Below are positions 12,453-19,605 of a stretch of DNA of 28,088 bases, in pieces. Origin of the DNA: a virus; the IMG/VR virus record IMGVR_UViG_3300021368_002387, positions 1 to 28,088 of that record. One strand, given 5' to 3'. The notes beneath the pieces were generated by a model that saw only the letters and a list, made by a program, of their open reading frames with translations, ran no database searches and was not told the origin of the DNA. The position numbers and the translations under genes were made by a program. Numbering within the stretch: position 1 is the stretch's first letter; each line of letters opens with the position of its first letter.

Positions 12453-12813
12453 AATTTTTCTTTATCTTTTTTATTTTTTGATTTTTTTCTTTTTGATGCA
12501 TGTTGTACCTAAAGAGTCACATGCAAATGAGGGAAAAATATTTCAACAAGATGAAGAGAGATGTGAACAACTAGTGCAGGACAATTGGCCGACGAAAAGA
12601 ATTGAACTTGCCCAAGAACGCACCGGTAAAACAGCTAGACCCATGGCGTTGAGGTGTTATGAACCGGCCTGTAAAAAACCTTTTTCGTGGTTTTTATACG
12701 AGGTTCGCTACATCAATGGTGAAGTTGCAAAAGTTAATTGCAGCGTCAAAGATGGAGACGAACCTCGACTAGATAGATATAACGATCAGAACAGGTTTAC
12801 ACCGCCCGAATAG
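12436..12813 (+). CDS. Secreted protein, unknown function
   Basis: 125 residues with a strong N-terminal signal: basic MKISDK, a hydrophobic run of aromatic and Leu/Ile residues (about 7-24) and a likely cleavage near SHANEG (29-34). The mature part is small, charged and has four Cys (C43, C74, C79, C101), which could form disulfides in the periplasm. It starts within the last codons of the methyltransferase-like gene. Its end overlaps the leftward gene 12797-13072 by 17 bases, tail to tail. No family is recognised. A role at the host envelope is inferred from the signal peptide. Confidence 0.6.
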   Translation: MKISDKIFLYLFYFLIFFFLMHVVPKESHANEGKIFQQDEERCEQLVQDNWPTKRIELAQERTGKTARPMALRCYEPACKKPFSWFLYEVRYINGEVAKVNCSVKDGDEPRLDRYNDQNRFTPPE

Positions 12814-13072
12814 CTTCTATCTCGCACAATTTGTTTTGATTAAATCTAATCGTTCGACCAGTTTTGAGAACTTTTCCGCGTACGGTAAATTCTTTGATCT
12901 CTGTGTGATTAATCTGACAGGTAGTTTCAACAACCCAATCGTTGCCGAATTTATCTGAGACATATACTGCGTTGTTTACAACACGTATAATTGGTTCCAG
13001 AGTCCTGGTGGGAATAACACCTGCCTGTGCAATGGCAGGTACAAGCAATAATGCTAGTATTAGTTTTTTCAT
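12797..13072 (-). CDS. Small secreted protein on the opposite strand
   Basis: Read leftward from ATG at 13072, after AGGAGA, this gives 91 residues. The start MKKLILALLLVPAIAQA is a textbook signal peptide with AQA before the cleavage point. The mature 74-residue part is beta-rich (IIRVVNNAVYVSDKFG) with two Cys (about residues 55 and 83). Using the earlier in-frame start would place eight residues before the signal and is unlikely. It is an isolated leftward gene between rightward ones, with a divergent control region at 13073-13166. Its function is unknown; it should act in the periplasm. Confidence 0.65.
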   Translation of the reverse strand: MKKLILALLLVPAIAQAGVIPTRTLEPIIRVVNNAVYVSDKFGNDWVVETTCQINHTEIKEFTVRGKVLKTGRTIRFNQNKLCEIEAIRAV

Positions 13073-13131
13073 GGGATTTCTCCTTTCTGTCATCACGACA
13101 GTACTATCGCCTCACGGCGTGTTAATGTTAC

Positions 13132-13148
13132 AGAATTGTTACAATTCT
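13132..13148. promoter_or_regulatory. 17-base palindrome in divergent control region
   Basis: AGAATTG (13132-13138) and CAATTCT (13142-13148) form a perfect inverted repeat around TTA. The site lies between the leftward secreted protein and the rightward cupin gene, 19 bases before the cupin ATG. It could be a dimer-binding operator for both. A TAATAT nearby may act as a rightward -10, but no good -35 is seen. Confidence 0.4.
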
Positions 13149-13166
13149 TATTAATATATAGGCGTT

Positions 13167-13682
13167 ATGATTTTTAGAGATAAAGAACAGTGGATTATTG
13201 ACAAAAAACCTTTCTGGGGAAGAGTGGTTTTTCAGAAGACTTTGAACTGGAATAATGTCATTGAATGGATGAATGTTACTCCTAAAGAAAAACTTCATTT
13301 TGAACCTAAGTGGAATCAAATTCAACTACGAGATTTTCACAAAAACCCGAAACAACCTGCAATATCGAAAGTTATAATTAGTGAACTCACTCAGGTTTTT
13401 TATAGAAACAAAATCACTAATCTGGCTTTCATTGGTCTTGGGAAAGAGTCAGAAAGTTTTGGTTATCACGCTGACGGTATGGATGTGTTTTTGGTGCAGA
13501 TTTTATCTGACATGTCAGTGAAAGTAGAAGGTTATGATACAAAGGATTTCATTGTCGGTGATTGTGTTTACATTCCTAGAGGAACACACCACAAGATAAT
13601 GCCTTATCTGTCAAGAGTAACATTTTCTTTTGGTATAGAAGGCGAGATTGATCCGTCTACGTATATCAAAACGTATAAATAG
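13167..13682 (+). CDS. Cupin / JmjC-like Fe(II) oxygenase-type protein
   Basis: A 171-residue protein whose second half is a double-stranded beta-helix. Y100-H101-A-D103 gives the metal-binding HxD, and VFLVQILSDMSVKVEGYD follows. Then come FIVGDCVYIPRGTHHKIMP, with the second His (H141 or H142) after the PRGT turn, and VTFSFGIE. This arrangement is that of cupin_4/JmjC-type 2-oxoglutarate oxygenases, which hydroxylate proteins such as ribosomal proteins. The protein is short for the family, and only the core is present. The target is unknown. A plain cupin sugar or metal binder is the alternative. A T4-type late promoter lies over its final codons. Confidence 0.65.
   Translation: MIFRDKEQWIIDKKPFWGRVVFQKTLNWNNVIEWMNVTPKEKLHFEPKWNQIQLRDFHKNPKQPAISKVIISELTQVFYRNKITNLAFIGLGKESESFGYHADGMDVFLVQILSDMSVKVEGYDTKDFIVGDCVYIPRGTHHKIMPYLSRVTFSFGIEGEIDPSTYIKTYK
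13674..13681 (+). promoter_or_regulatory. T4-type late promoter for hsp20 (TATAAATA)
   Basis: A perfect TATAAATA overlies the last codons of the cupin gene. With T4 spacing the transcript starts near 13687, exactly at the first base of the first hairpin in the Hsp20 leader, and about 90 bases before the ATG. The match to the box, and the fact that it precedes a separate transcription unit, support it. Confidence 0.7.
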
Positions 13683-13686
13683 ATTC

Positions 13687-13777
13687 GCTGATTCCTTGGG
13701 AAAGGGTCAGCAATATCTCTACGCCGATGGTCGGGTAGAGTTTAACAACAACCTTGCTTTTAAATAAGGAGGCCGTT
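13687..13777 (+). promoter_or_regulatory. Three-hairpin leader of hsp20, possible ROSE-like RNA thermometer
   Basis: Hairpin 1: GCTGA-CCTT (13687-13697) with AAGG-TCAGC (13702-13711). Hairpin 2: CTCTAC-CCGA (13717-13727) with TCGG-GTAGAG (13731-13740), ten pairs with one bulged G. Hairpin 3: CCTT (13752-13755) with AAGG (13766-13769, taking the first two A at 13766-13767), so CCTTGCT faces the ribosome site AAGGAGG. TTGCT opposite the ribosome site upstream of a small heat-shock gene is the mark of ROSE thermometers in proteobacteria. The last helix is weak, as needed for melting. It is an inference from layout. Confidence 0.5.
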
Positions 13778-14227
13778 ATGGTATCTAAAGCATTTTCTTT
13801 TCCACGTTCGCACTTCATTGGATTTGACCACGTATGGTCGGAGATTGAACGCCTTTCAGACATGGCCGACAATAAGTTGTACCCTCCGCACAACGTTGTC
13901 AAAAAAGATGAGACACATTTTTCAGTTGAACTTGCACTTGCTGGTTACACCAAGGAAGCATTGACTGTTGAAGTCAAAGATGGCATCCTCGTAATCGCCG
14001 GCGGTAAGACTGAGGAAGGAGAAGGTGAACGTGAGTATCTCCACCGTGGTATTTCTGCAAAGAAATTCACAAGAACCTTTAGACTGTCTGAACACGTTGT
14101 TGTAGATGGAGCTGACTTCAAAGATGGATTACTGGTCATAGACCTGAGAGTAGAAATTCCAGAAGAAAAGCGTCCTCGTACTATCCCAATTGGAACTACG
14201 GATAAACAACTACTAACAGAGGACTAA
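13778..14227 (+). CDS. Small heat-shock protein, Hsp20 / alpha-crystallin family
   Basis: From ATG 13778 after AAGGAGG, the 149-residue product matches IbpA-type proteins: IGFDHVW near the start, YPPHNVVK at 35-42, and the alpha-crystallin domain at about 36-127. Typical segments are ELALAGYTKEALTVEVKDG, LVIAGGK, EREYLHRGIS and FTRTFRLSEHV, then GLLVIDL. The I-x-I oligomer motif is I136-P-I138. It holds unfolding proteins and may protect phage proteins late in infection; T4-like cyanophages commonly carry such a gene. An in-frame start at 13754 lies in the probable thermometer and is rejected. The gene is followed two bases later by a secreted-protein gene. Confidence 0.95.
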   Translation: MVSKAFSFPRSHFIGFDHVWSEIERLSDMADNKLYPPHNVVKKDETHFSVELALAGYTKEALTVEVKDGILVIAGGKTEEGEGEREYLHRGISAKKFTRTFRLSEHVVVDGADFKDGLLVIDLRVEIPEEKRPRTIPIGTTDKQLLTED

Positions 14228-14228
14228 G

Positions 14229-14462
14229 ATGAAACGTCTGGCAATCGTTGCCATTTGTTTTTTCTCTTCATTCGCTAGTGCTACTGAGATCGAGGAAGTT
14301 GTCGTAAAGGCGAGACAAATTAAAATCGTCTTTGAGAAACTTGCCGATAAGCATCGTCAGGATCCCAAAACGGGAGACTGGTACTATTGTAGTACTCAAT
14401 GTGCGGACCTTGAAAAAAAGACGCAGTGGTTTGCTGTCTACAAGGGTGAGGAAAACAAATAG
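14229..14462 (+). CDS. Small secreted protein, unknown function
   Basis: A 77-residue protein with a signal peptide, MKRLAIVAICFFSSFASA, and a clear AxA-type cleavage at residue 18. The mature part is charged and has two Cys close together (WYYCSTQCADL, about residues 57-64), perhaps a disulfide. It is co-transcribed with hsp20, its ATG following that stop by one base, and ends just before a strong terminator. Its role in the periplasm is unknown. Confidence 0.65.
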   Translation: MKRLAIVAICFFSSFASATEIEEVVVKARQIKIVFEKLADKHRQDPKTGDWYYCSTQCADLEKKTQWFAVYKGEENK

Positions 14463-14474
14463 GGAACAAGGTAA

Positions 14475-14495
14475 GGGGGCTTCGGCCCCCTTTTT
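14475..14495 (+). terminator. Strong Rho-independent terminator
   Basis: GGGGGC (14475-14480), a TTCG tetraloop and GCCCCC (14485-14490) are followed by five T (14491-14495). It closes the hsp20 transcript, 12 bases after the last stop. This is the clearest terminator in the window. Confidence 0.95.
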
Positions 14496-14506
14496 AGGAG
14501 ATACAG

Positions 14507-14656
14507 ATGAACGAAAAGGAATTAGAAGATTGGGTTAATAAAAACCCAGCACTTGCAAACGCAGTAATACCATGTTGCATTGTTTTTGGCGCAGTAACCT
14601 TACAAGTAGCGTCAATCGCTCTCATTTCATGGATGTTGTATATACACTCGTTTTAA
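14507..14656 (+). CDS. 49-residue membrane protein
   Basis: AGGAG at 14496-14500 is followed by ATG at 14507, and the frame ends with TAA at 14654-14656. The product starts MNEKELEDWVNKNPALANAV and then has one hydrophobic span of about 26 residues (22-46, IPCCIVFGAVTLQVASIALISW). It lies directly after the terminator, so it needs read-through or its own promoter, which is not obvious. Its end overlaps the leftward gene by 4 bases. Function unknown. Confidence 0.5.
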   Translation: MNEKELEDWVNKNPALANAVIPCCIVFGAVTLQVASIALISWMLYIHSF

Positions 14657-14784
14657 ACTACGCCAGTTTCAAATGCAGTCAAAGCAATTTTTTTGTCGGT
14701 GGTAAAAAGAATCAGACAACCGCGTGAATCAAAGACTCTAAACTGTAACACATGATCTTTGGTCCACTCGGTTTCTAGTCTCAT
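14653..14784 (-). CDS. 43-residue protein, coupled to lysozyme
   Basis: Read leftward, ATG at 14784-14782 overlaps the lysozyme stop (ATGA). The product begins MRLETEWTKDHVLQFRVFDS and ends ALTAFETGV; it looks like a small beta-rich protein. A longer frame to 14841 would run inside lysozyme and is not used. It is the last gene of the leftward lysis set. I do not recognise it. Confidence 0.5.
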   Translation of the reverse strand: MRLETEWTKDHVLQFRVFDSRGCLILFTTDKKIALTAFETGVV

Positions 14785-15227
14785 ACCTTTTCCATGCGAG
14801 ACATCAAACGCTCCGCGCGGTTTGTGACTTGTCGATACCATCTTGAATCTCTGCCCTCTTTTGCGGCTTCTTTCCAGTCGCCTTCTAGGATGGCAGCATT
14901 CATTTTTTTAAATTTACTCAGGCGTGGCCTGCCCATGTTGAACATCATATTAACCAGGATCTGCTGGATTTCGTCTGGTAGGTTGTCAAATGTCCCTCTT
15001 TCGTATAGAGCGTGACACTCTCGGATGGCAATGTCAAGGTCTGCTTCGAAACACTCCTTAACTCTTTCTTCCGAGATTCTAGTACCGACTGGCCGTCCGT
15101 ACTCGTCGTCACTTTCGACGATAAGGTGACCAACTCCAAACGTGGGGTAACCGAGGTGATCTGTATAGATGACATACTCAACTCCTTCATCTATCTTTAA
15201 CTGTTCGTATACTGCTTCTCTATTCAT
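14781..15227 (-). CDS. T4-type lysozyme (endolysin, GH24)
   Basis: The 148-residue product matches T4 gene e lysozyme (164 residues). The catalytic set is Glu14 in KIDEGVEY, Asp23 in YTDHLGYPTFGVGHL and Thr29, matching T4 E11, D20 and T26. The helical lobe is present (LVNMMFNMGRPRLSKFKKM) and so is DSRWYRQVTNRAERL, matching T4 SRWYNQTPNRAKRV. It cuts the MurNAc-GlcNAc bond of peptidoglycan. There is no signal peptide, so a holin or membrane protein is needed for its release; the gene just upstream on the same strand is a candidate partner. The start has no good ribosome site and may depend on upstream translation. Confidence 0.95.
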   Translation of the reverse strand: MNREAVYEQLKIDEGVEYVIYTDHLGYPTFGVGHLIVESDDEYGRPVGTRISEERVKECFEADLDIAIRECHALYERGTFDNLPDEIQQILVNMMFNMGRPRLSKFKKMNAAILEGDWKEAAKEGRDSRWYRQVTNRAERLMSRMEKV

Positions 15228-15233
15228 CTATGA

Positions 15234-15584
15234 TCACTCGTTGTCGTTTATTTTTAATTGTAATTCTTCAATTTTGGCCGCCAACTTATCAAATTCTTGT
15301 TCGTGGCGTTCCATCTTCCTTTCTATATATGTTAAACGGATATTCTGTTCTGCGTCATCTGGTAGTGAGCCTAACTCTCCGCGAGGCCACTTGATGCGAA
15401 ATTCGCTGTTCATGCCGATTTCGGCATTTGTAATACTAGTCTCTCTTTCGATTTGACTAATACGTGATTCTATGTTAAAGTACGCCAATGTAGCCATCGA
15501 AATTCCGACTAACAGCGCTATAAGATTTCTCAAAGGAATAACTACGTTAGAATCCTCATTGACTCTGAAATCTTGATCTGACAT
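15234..15584 (-). CDS. Single-span coiled-coil membrane protein, probable lysis partner
   Basis: Leftward ATG at 15584 follows AGGAG and gives 116 residues. An N-terminal tail (MSDQDFRVNEDSNVVIPLRN) leads to one hydrophobic span at about 23-42 (LIALLVGISMATLAYF). A charged helix follows (ESRISQIERETS), then a linker (RIKWPRGELGSLPDD) and a C-terminal coiled coil (ERKMERHEQEFDKLAAKIEE). It sits six bases before lysozyme on the same strand. Position and topology suit a spanin-like or holin-like role. A plain membrane anchor is the alternative. The earlier start at 15623 is not supported by a ribosome site. Confidence 0.6.
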   Translation of the reverse strand: MSDQDFRVNEDSNVVIPLRNLIALLVGISMATLAYFNIESRISQIERETSITNAEIGMNSEFRIKWPRGELGSLPDDAEQNIRLTYIERKMERHEQEFDKLAAKIEELQLKINDNE

Positions 15585-15607
15585 TTGTTTTCTCCTGTAG
15601 AAAATGA

Positions 15608-15636
15608 TTGACATTATGATCAAAAAATACTATAAT
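15608..15636 (+). promoter_or_regulatory. Consensus sigma70 promoter for DNA polymerase
   Basis: TTGACA (15608-15613) and TATAAT (15631-15636) are both perfect and 17 bases apart. Transcription should start near 15643, 32 bases before the polymerase ATG. The leftward lysis set must also start within this 90-base gap; TTGGTC with TCATAA on the other strand is a weak candidate. So the two directions would compete. Confidence 0.85.
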
Positions 15637-15674
15637 GACCAATATTCTATACAACCAGTCTAATCAGGTAATCT

Positions 15675-18206
15675 ATGGATTTTTACACACACTTTCAACA
15701 GATCGGCAACCAAATTTATGTGCGTGGTTTTGATGGCGATGAAAGAGTGCAACGTAAGTATAATTACGAACCATTTCTATTTATTCAAAACAGCTGTCAA
15801 AAAAGTGACTACCGAGACATAAAAGGTAATCCAGTCACTAAAAAATATTTCGATAAAATTTCTGACGCACGTGCCTTTCTGAAAGAATATGAAGGTATTG
15901 ATGGTGTCAACATCTTTGGTTATGAAAGATGGGCATATGTGTTTGCGTATGAAAACTTTAAGAACATGGAGCCTGACACATCGAAAATCAACGTTGTCTA
16001 TTTAGATATTGAGGTTGCGTCTGACGATGGTTTCCCAGAACCAGACAAGGCCGAGAAGGAAGTTACTGCGATTACACTCAAACGAAGAGACATGACCATT
16101 GTTCTTGGTTGTGGTGATTTCGAACATGACAATCCGAACTTATACTATCTGAAGTGTAAGAACGAACTTGATCTACTGCAAAAATTTCTGAAGTGTTGGG
16201 AAAATCTTGACGTTGATGTGATCTCTGGCTGGAACACCGAGTTTTTCGATATACCCTATCTTGTCAATCGTATCACTAAACTAATCAGTGAAGAGTCGGC
16301 CAAACGACTCTCGCCTTGGGGCATGTTGCGTGAGTACAGTGTTAACCAAGGCATCAAGTCTCAAGGTGCATATGAAGTTGTCGGTGTCTCACACCTTGAC
16401 TATCTGGCCGTGTATCGTAAATTCTGCTTGGCGCCGAGAGAATCGTATCGTCTTGACTACATCTGTGAGTTTGAACTAGGCGAGAAAAAACTTGATTACT
16501 CAGAACACGGCAATCTGCACACACTTCACAAAGAAAACTATCAAAAATTTATTGAATATAATATTCGTGACGTTGATCTCGTACAGAAACTTGAAGAGCG
16601 TCTCGGTTATATGGACGTAATCTTTGCCTTGACGTATGACTCTGGTTGCAATCATAACGATGGTCTTTCTACTCTGACAATCTGGGATACAATCATTCAC
16701 AACTATCTTATGGATCAAAACATCGTCATACCGACAAAGAAAGTGAATCGACAAGAAAACACTATCGTTGGCGGTTTCGTAAAAGATCCGATTGTTGGTA
16801 TGCATGAGTGGATTATGTCGTTCGATTTGAACTCTCTGTACCCGCACCTGATTATGCAGTACAACATTTCACCCGATACTTGGGTGACAGAAGTACCTGA
16901 TGCCTGTTATGAGGCCGTTGCGAAGGCGAGTGTTGATAGTCTGTTGAACCGCGAGGTCAACACAGATGCGTTGCGGAATCACAATCTGACAATGACTGCG
17001 AACGGTCAACTATATCGAACCGACAAACGCGGATTCTTGGCAGACCTGATGAAAAAAATGTATGATGGTCGTGTGAGTTACAAAAAGAAAATGCTCGCGG
17101 CCAAACAAGAATATGAAAAGAATCCCTCGCCTGAGTTAGACAAACAGATAACACGTGCTCACAACATGCAGTATGCGTTGAAGATTCTTTTGAACTCTGC
17201 CTATGGTGCCGTTGCCAATCAATACTTCCGTTGGTTCGAACAAAAGAATGCTGAAGCAGTCACAACATCTGGCCAGTTATCGATTCGTTGGATCGAAGAA
17301 GCAGTCAACAAATATATGAACAAGATTTTAGGCACCGACGATGATTATGTTGTCGCTGTCGATACTGATTCTGTTTATATTAACTTTGGTCCCATGGTCG
17401 AACGAATTAAACCAGAACGACCAATTGACTTTCTTGCGAAAGTTGCCAGTGAAAAGATCGAACCTTTCATTGACAAGTCTTATCTTGAACTCAAAGAGTA
17501 TACGAATGCTTATGAACAGAAGATGATCATGAAACGTGAGAACATTGGCGACAAGGCCATCTGGACTGCGAAGAAGCGATACATCATGAATGTCTGGGAT
17601 TCTGAAGGTGTTCGATACAACGAACCCAAATTGAAGATGATGGGTATCGAAGCGATTCGATCATCTACACCTGCGGCCTGCCGAGAGTATATTAAAGAAA
17701 CCTTGAAGTTGGTCATGGCGACAGATGAATCGACTGTACAGAAATATATCGCGGATATTCGGCAAGAATTTGAGACACTGCCCTTTGAAAAGATTGCATT
17801 TCCTCGCGGTGTGAATCTTGTAGGCAAACAAACCGATCAGTCTACAGGCAAGTCGGTCACTGTAAGTTATGCAGATAAAGACACAATTTATCGTAAAGGC
17901 ACACCAATTCAAGTCAAAGCGGTGTTATTATACAATTATTTCTTGAATAAATATGGACTCAACAAGAAATATGAAGAAATAAAAGACGGCGAGAAAATCA
18001 AATTCTGTTATCTCAAGATGCCTAATCCTATTCATGACAAAGTGATTGCATGTATACAGGAACTTCCACCCGAATTTAAGTTGAATGATTACATTGATTA
18101 CGAACTGCAATTCGTCAAAGGGTATCTTGATCCTATTAACGTGATTCTAAACGCCGTTGGTTGGGAACACGAAAAAACAAATACACTTGAGGACTTTTTT
18201 GCATGA
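15675..18206 (+). CDS. 43: DNA polymerase, family B, T4 gp43-like
   Basis: The 843-residue replicative polymerase is slightly shorter than T4 gp43 (898). Proofreading exonuclease: Exo I D111-I-E113, Exo II in SGWNTEFFD (D192), Exo III Y295-x3-D299. Polymerase: motif A FDLNSLYP (D384), motif B KILLNSAYG (503-511), motif C DTDS (563-566). The order and spacing match T4 (D112/E114 and DTDS 620-623). All catalytic residues are present, so both activities should work. The C-terminus ends NTLEDFFA, like the clamp-binding tail of gp43. AGGTAATCT precedes the ATG, and the promoter at 15608-15636 drives it. It replicates the phage genome with the clamp, clamp loader and gp41. Confidence 0.98.
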   Translation: MDFYTHFQQIGNQIYVRGFDGDERVQRKYNYEPFLFIQNSCQKSDYRDIKGNPVTKKYFDKISDARAFLKEYEGIDGVNIFGYERWAYVFAYENFKNMEPDTSKINVVYLDIEVASDDGFPEPDKAEKEVTAITLKRRDMTIVLGCGDFEHDNPNLYYLKCKNELDLLQKFLKCWENLDVDVISGWNTEFFDIPYLVNRITKLISEESAKRLSPWGMLREYSVNQGIKSQGAYEVVGVSHLDYLAVYRKFCLAPRESYRLDYICEFELGEKKLDYSEHGNLHTLHKENYQKFIEYNIRDVDLVQKLEERLGYMDVIFALTYDSGCNHNDGLSTLTIWDTIIHNYLMDQNIVIPTKKVNRQENTIVGGFVKDPIVGMHEWIMSFDLNSLYPHLIMQYNISPDTWVTEVPDACYEAVAKASVDSLLNREVNTDALRNHNLTMTANGQLYRTDKRGFLADLMKKMYDGRVSYKKKMLAAKQEYEKNPSPELDKQITRAHNMQYALKILLNSAYGAVANQYFRWFEQKNAEAVTTSGQLSIRWIEEAVNKYMNKILGTDDDYVVAVDTDSVYINFGPMVERIKPERPIDFLAKVASEKIEPFIDKSYLELKEYTNAYEQKMIMKRENIGDKAIWTAKKRYIMNVWDSEGVRYNEPKLKMMGIEAIRSSTPAACREYIKETLKLVMATDESTVQKYIADIRQEFETLPFEKIAFPRGVNLVGKQTDQSTGKSVTVSYADKDTIYRKGTPIQVKAVLLYNYFLNKYGLNKKYEEIKDGEKIKFCYLKMPNPIHDKVIACIQELPPEFKLNDYIDYELQFVKGYLDPINVILNAVGWEHEKTNTLEDFFA

Positions 18207-18403
18207 GATGGTTTTCTAAAATGTTAGAGAGAGATGTTGCTGAGAATCCCGTCGATAGAGTTATCACGGAGAAAGGTCAACATCCAGAAGTAAACAAAGT
18301 ATACGAAGCAAGGTGGGTTTGGTATCACACGATTTTAGCCGTAGAAATATTTTTCACTAATATTCTACTAATCGCAATCTTACTAGCGGTGTTACTAAAA
18401 TGA
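18203..18403 (+). CDS. Small membrane protein after DNA polymerase
   Basis: Start by ATGA overlap with the polymerase stop. 66 residues: a soluble N-terminal part (MRWFSKMLERDVAENPVDRV), a basic and aromatic patch (ARWVWYHT), and one C-terminal hydrophobic span of about 22 residues (44-65). The last residue is a Lys, so it is a tail-anchored type. It may tether replication proteins to the host membrane, but that is speculation from its place next to the polymerase. Confidence 0.6.
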   Translation: MRWFSKMLERDVAENPVDRVITEKGQHPEVNKVYEARWVWYHTILAVEIFFTNILLIAILLAVLLK

Positions 18404-18753
18404 CAGAAGATAAACAAGCACTAAACTTAGGAGATTTTGACTTTGGTTTTTCATTGGTAGATGCCGATGAATTAGATGAGGTCAAAGAATTAAAAACACA
18501 GGTCGCAGAAACAACCTCAAGCGTTGATGGTCTGGCCGGCGACCTACAAGAAGCACAAGCACTCGCTGCTGCATGGGAAGAACAGACTGATCAGTGGCGA
18601 CAGAAAGCAAACGTTATCTATAAAGCAATTCAACCTCTACTTGACAATCTCTCCGTTGACCCCGACAAAGAATACATTTTCTGGCCGGGTGATGAACGTG
18701 TCGCAAAGATTAATGCGTTCAAATTAAAACTTACACAAATCTTGGAGGACTAA
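18400..18753 (+). CDS. Conserved coiled-coil phage protein
   Basis: A 117-residue acidic protein starting MTEDKQALNLGDFDFGFSLV. Residues 30-75 are a coiled coil (DEVKELKTQVAETTSS; AAAWEEQTDQWRQK), and a conserved-looking C-terminal block follows, KEYIFWPGDERVAKINAFKL. A Y-x-W-P-x(n)-R-x-x-K-I end occurs in small proteins of many T4-like marine phages next to the replication genes. Start overlaps the previous stop, and GGAGG in the last codons serves the next gene. Its function is unknown to me. Confidence 0.65.
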   Translation: MTEDKQALNLGDFDFGFSLVDADELDEVKELKTQVAETTSSVDGLAGDLQEAQALAAAWEEQTDQWRQKANVIYKAIQPLLDNLSVDPDKEYIFWPGDERVAKINAFKLKLTQILED

Positions 18754-19605
18754 ATGCAAGAGTATCGTGCCATAAGCCTGCTGGCTTTGGTGTCTGGACT
18801 TGCTTTGTCATGTGTCGCAGGTTATTTTTCAGTAATAGGTCTGGCAACAATTTTTGCAGGCGCCTTCTGGTCTGTTGTCGTAATGGCAGGAACCTTAGAG
18901 GCATCTAAACTAGTCGCAGCGTCTTGGATTTACAGATGTTGGGGCATTGCACCATTTGTTATTAGAACATATATGGTGTTAGCAGTCGTTGTACTAATAT
19001 TGATTACATCAATGGGTATCTTTGGTTATCTATCGAAGGCGCACGTTGATCAAACAGTGATGGAAGGAGGAAATAATGAAATTAGAATTGAATCGTTACA
19101 ACGCAGAATCGATAGACAGAATGATATCATCGACGATTCGCAACTCGTTCTCGGTCAACTTGATGAGGCAGTTTCCATTCTTCAGGAATACGACAGAATA
19201 CGGGGACCAGAAGGTGCGATTGCAGTTAGGGCGTCTCAATCCGAAGAAAGGTCGGCGCTCAACGAGACAATCAATGCGGCGTATGATACTATCGAAGAAA
19301 TTAACGAAGAACTTCTCCCTCTCCGAAGACAGGCGATTGAACTTGAAGCGGAGATTGGGCCGTTAAAATACATAGCGGAGTTAATCTATGGTAACATGGC
19401 TGAAGACTATTTCGATACAGCTGTTCGCTGGATTATTATCATCCTTGTGGTGGTTTTCGATCCTCTGGCTGTGTGTCTTCTTCTTGCGGGAAATGTCGGG
19501 TTGACATACCGTGGAGATAGACCAATTAAAATGATGACAGAGAACGAAGTAATGAGAAATGTTCCTCTAGCATCATCGTCTACGGACGGACATAACCTAT
19601 CGTGA
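18754..19605 (+). CDS. Multi-span membrane protein with central coiled coil
   Basis: 283 residues. Spans at about 6-27, 29-47 and 73-92 are followed by a long charged coiled coil (about 105-205, rich in IESLQRRIDRQND-type heptads) and a fourth span at about 222-246. MAGTLEASKLVAASWIYRCW between spans 2 and 3, then SMGIFGYLSKAHV, matches a conserved membrane protein of T4-like cyanophages whose role is unknown. It starts after GGAGG. The coiled coil between spans would extend into cytoplasm or periplasm. It may be a membrane organiser of infection; that is inference. Confidence 0.75.
   Translation: MQEYRAISLLALVSGLALSCVAGYFSVIGLATIFAGAFWSVVVMAGTLEASKLVAASWIYRCWGIAPFVIRTYMVLAVVVLILITSMGIFGYLSKAHVDQTVMEGGNNEIRIESLQRRIDRQNDIIDDSQLVLGQLDEAVSILQEYDRIRGPEGAIAVRASQSEERSALNETINAAYDTIEEINEELLPLRRQAIELEAEIGPLKYIAELIYGNMAEDYFDTAVRWIIIILVVVFDPLAVCLLLAGNVGLTYRGDRPIKMMTENEVMRNVPLASSSTDGHNLS

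Noticed and set aside
13754-13777. Longer start for Hsp20
   Set aside because: The extra residues lie in the probable thermometer hairpin, and ATG 13778 has AAGGAGG at the right distance.
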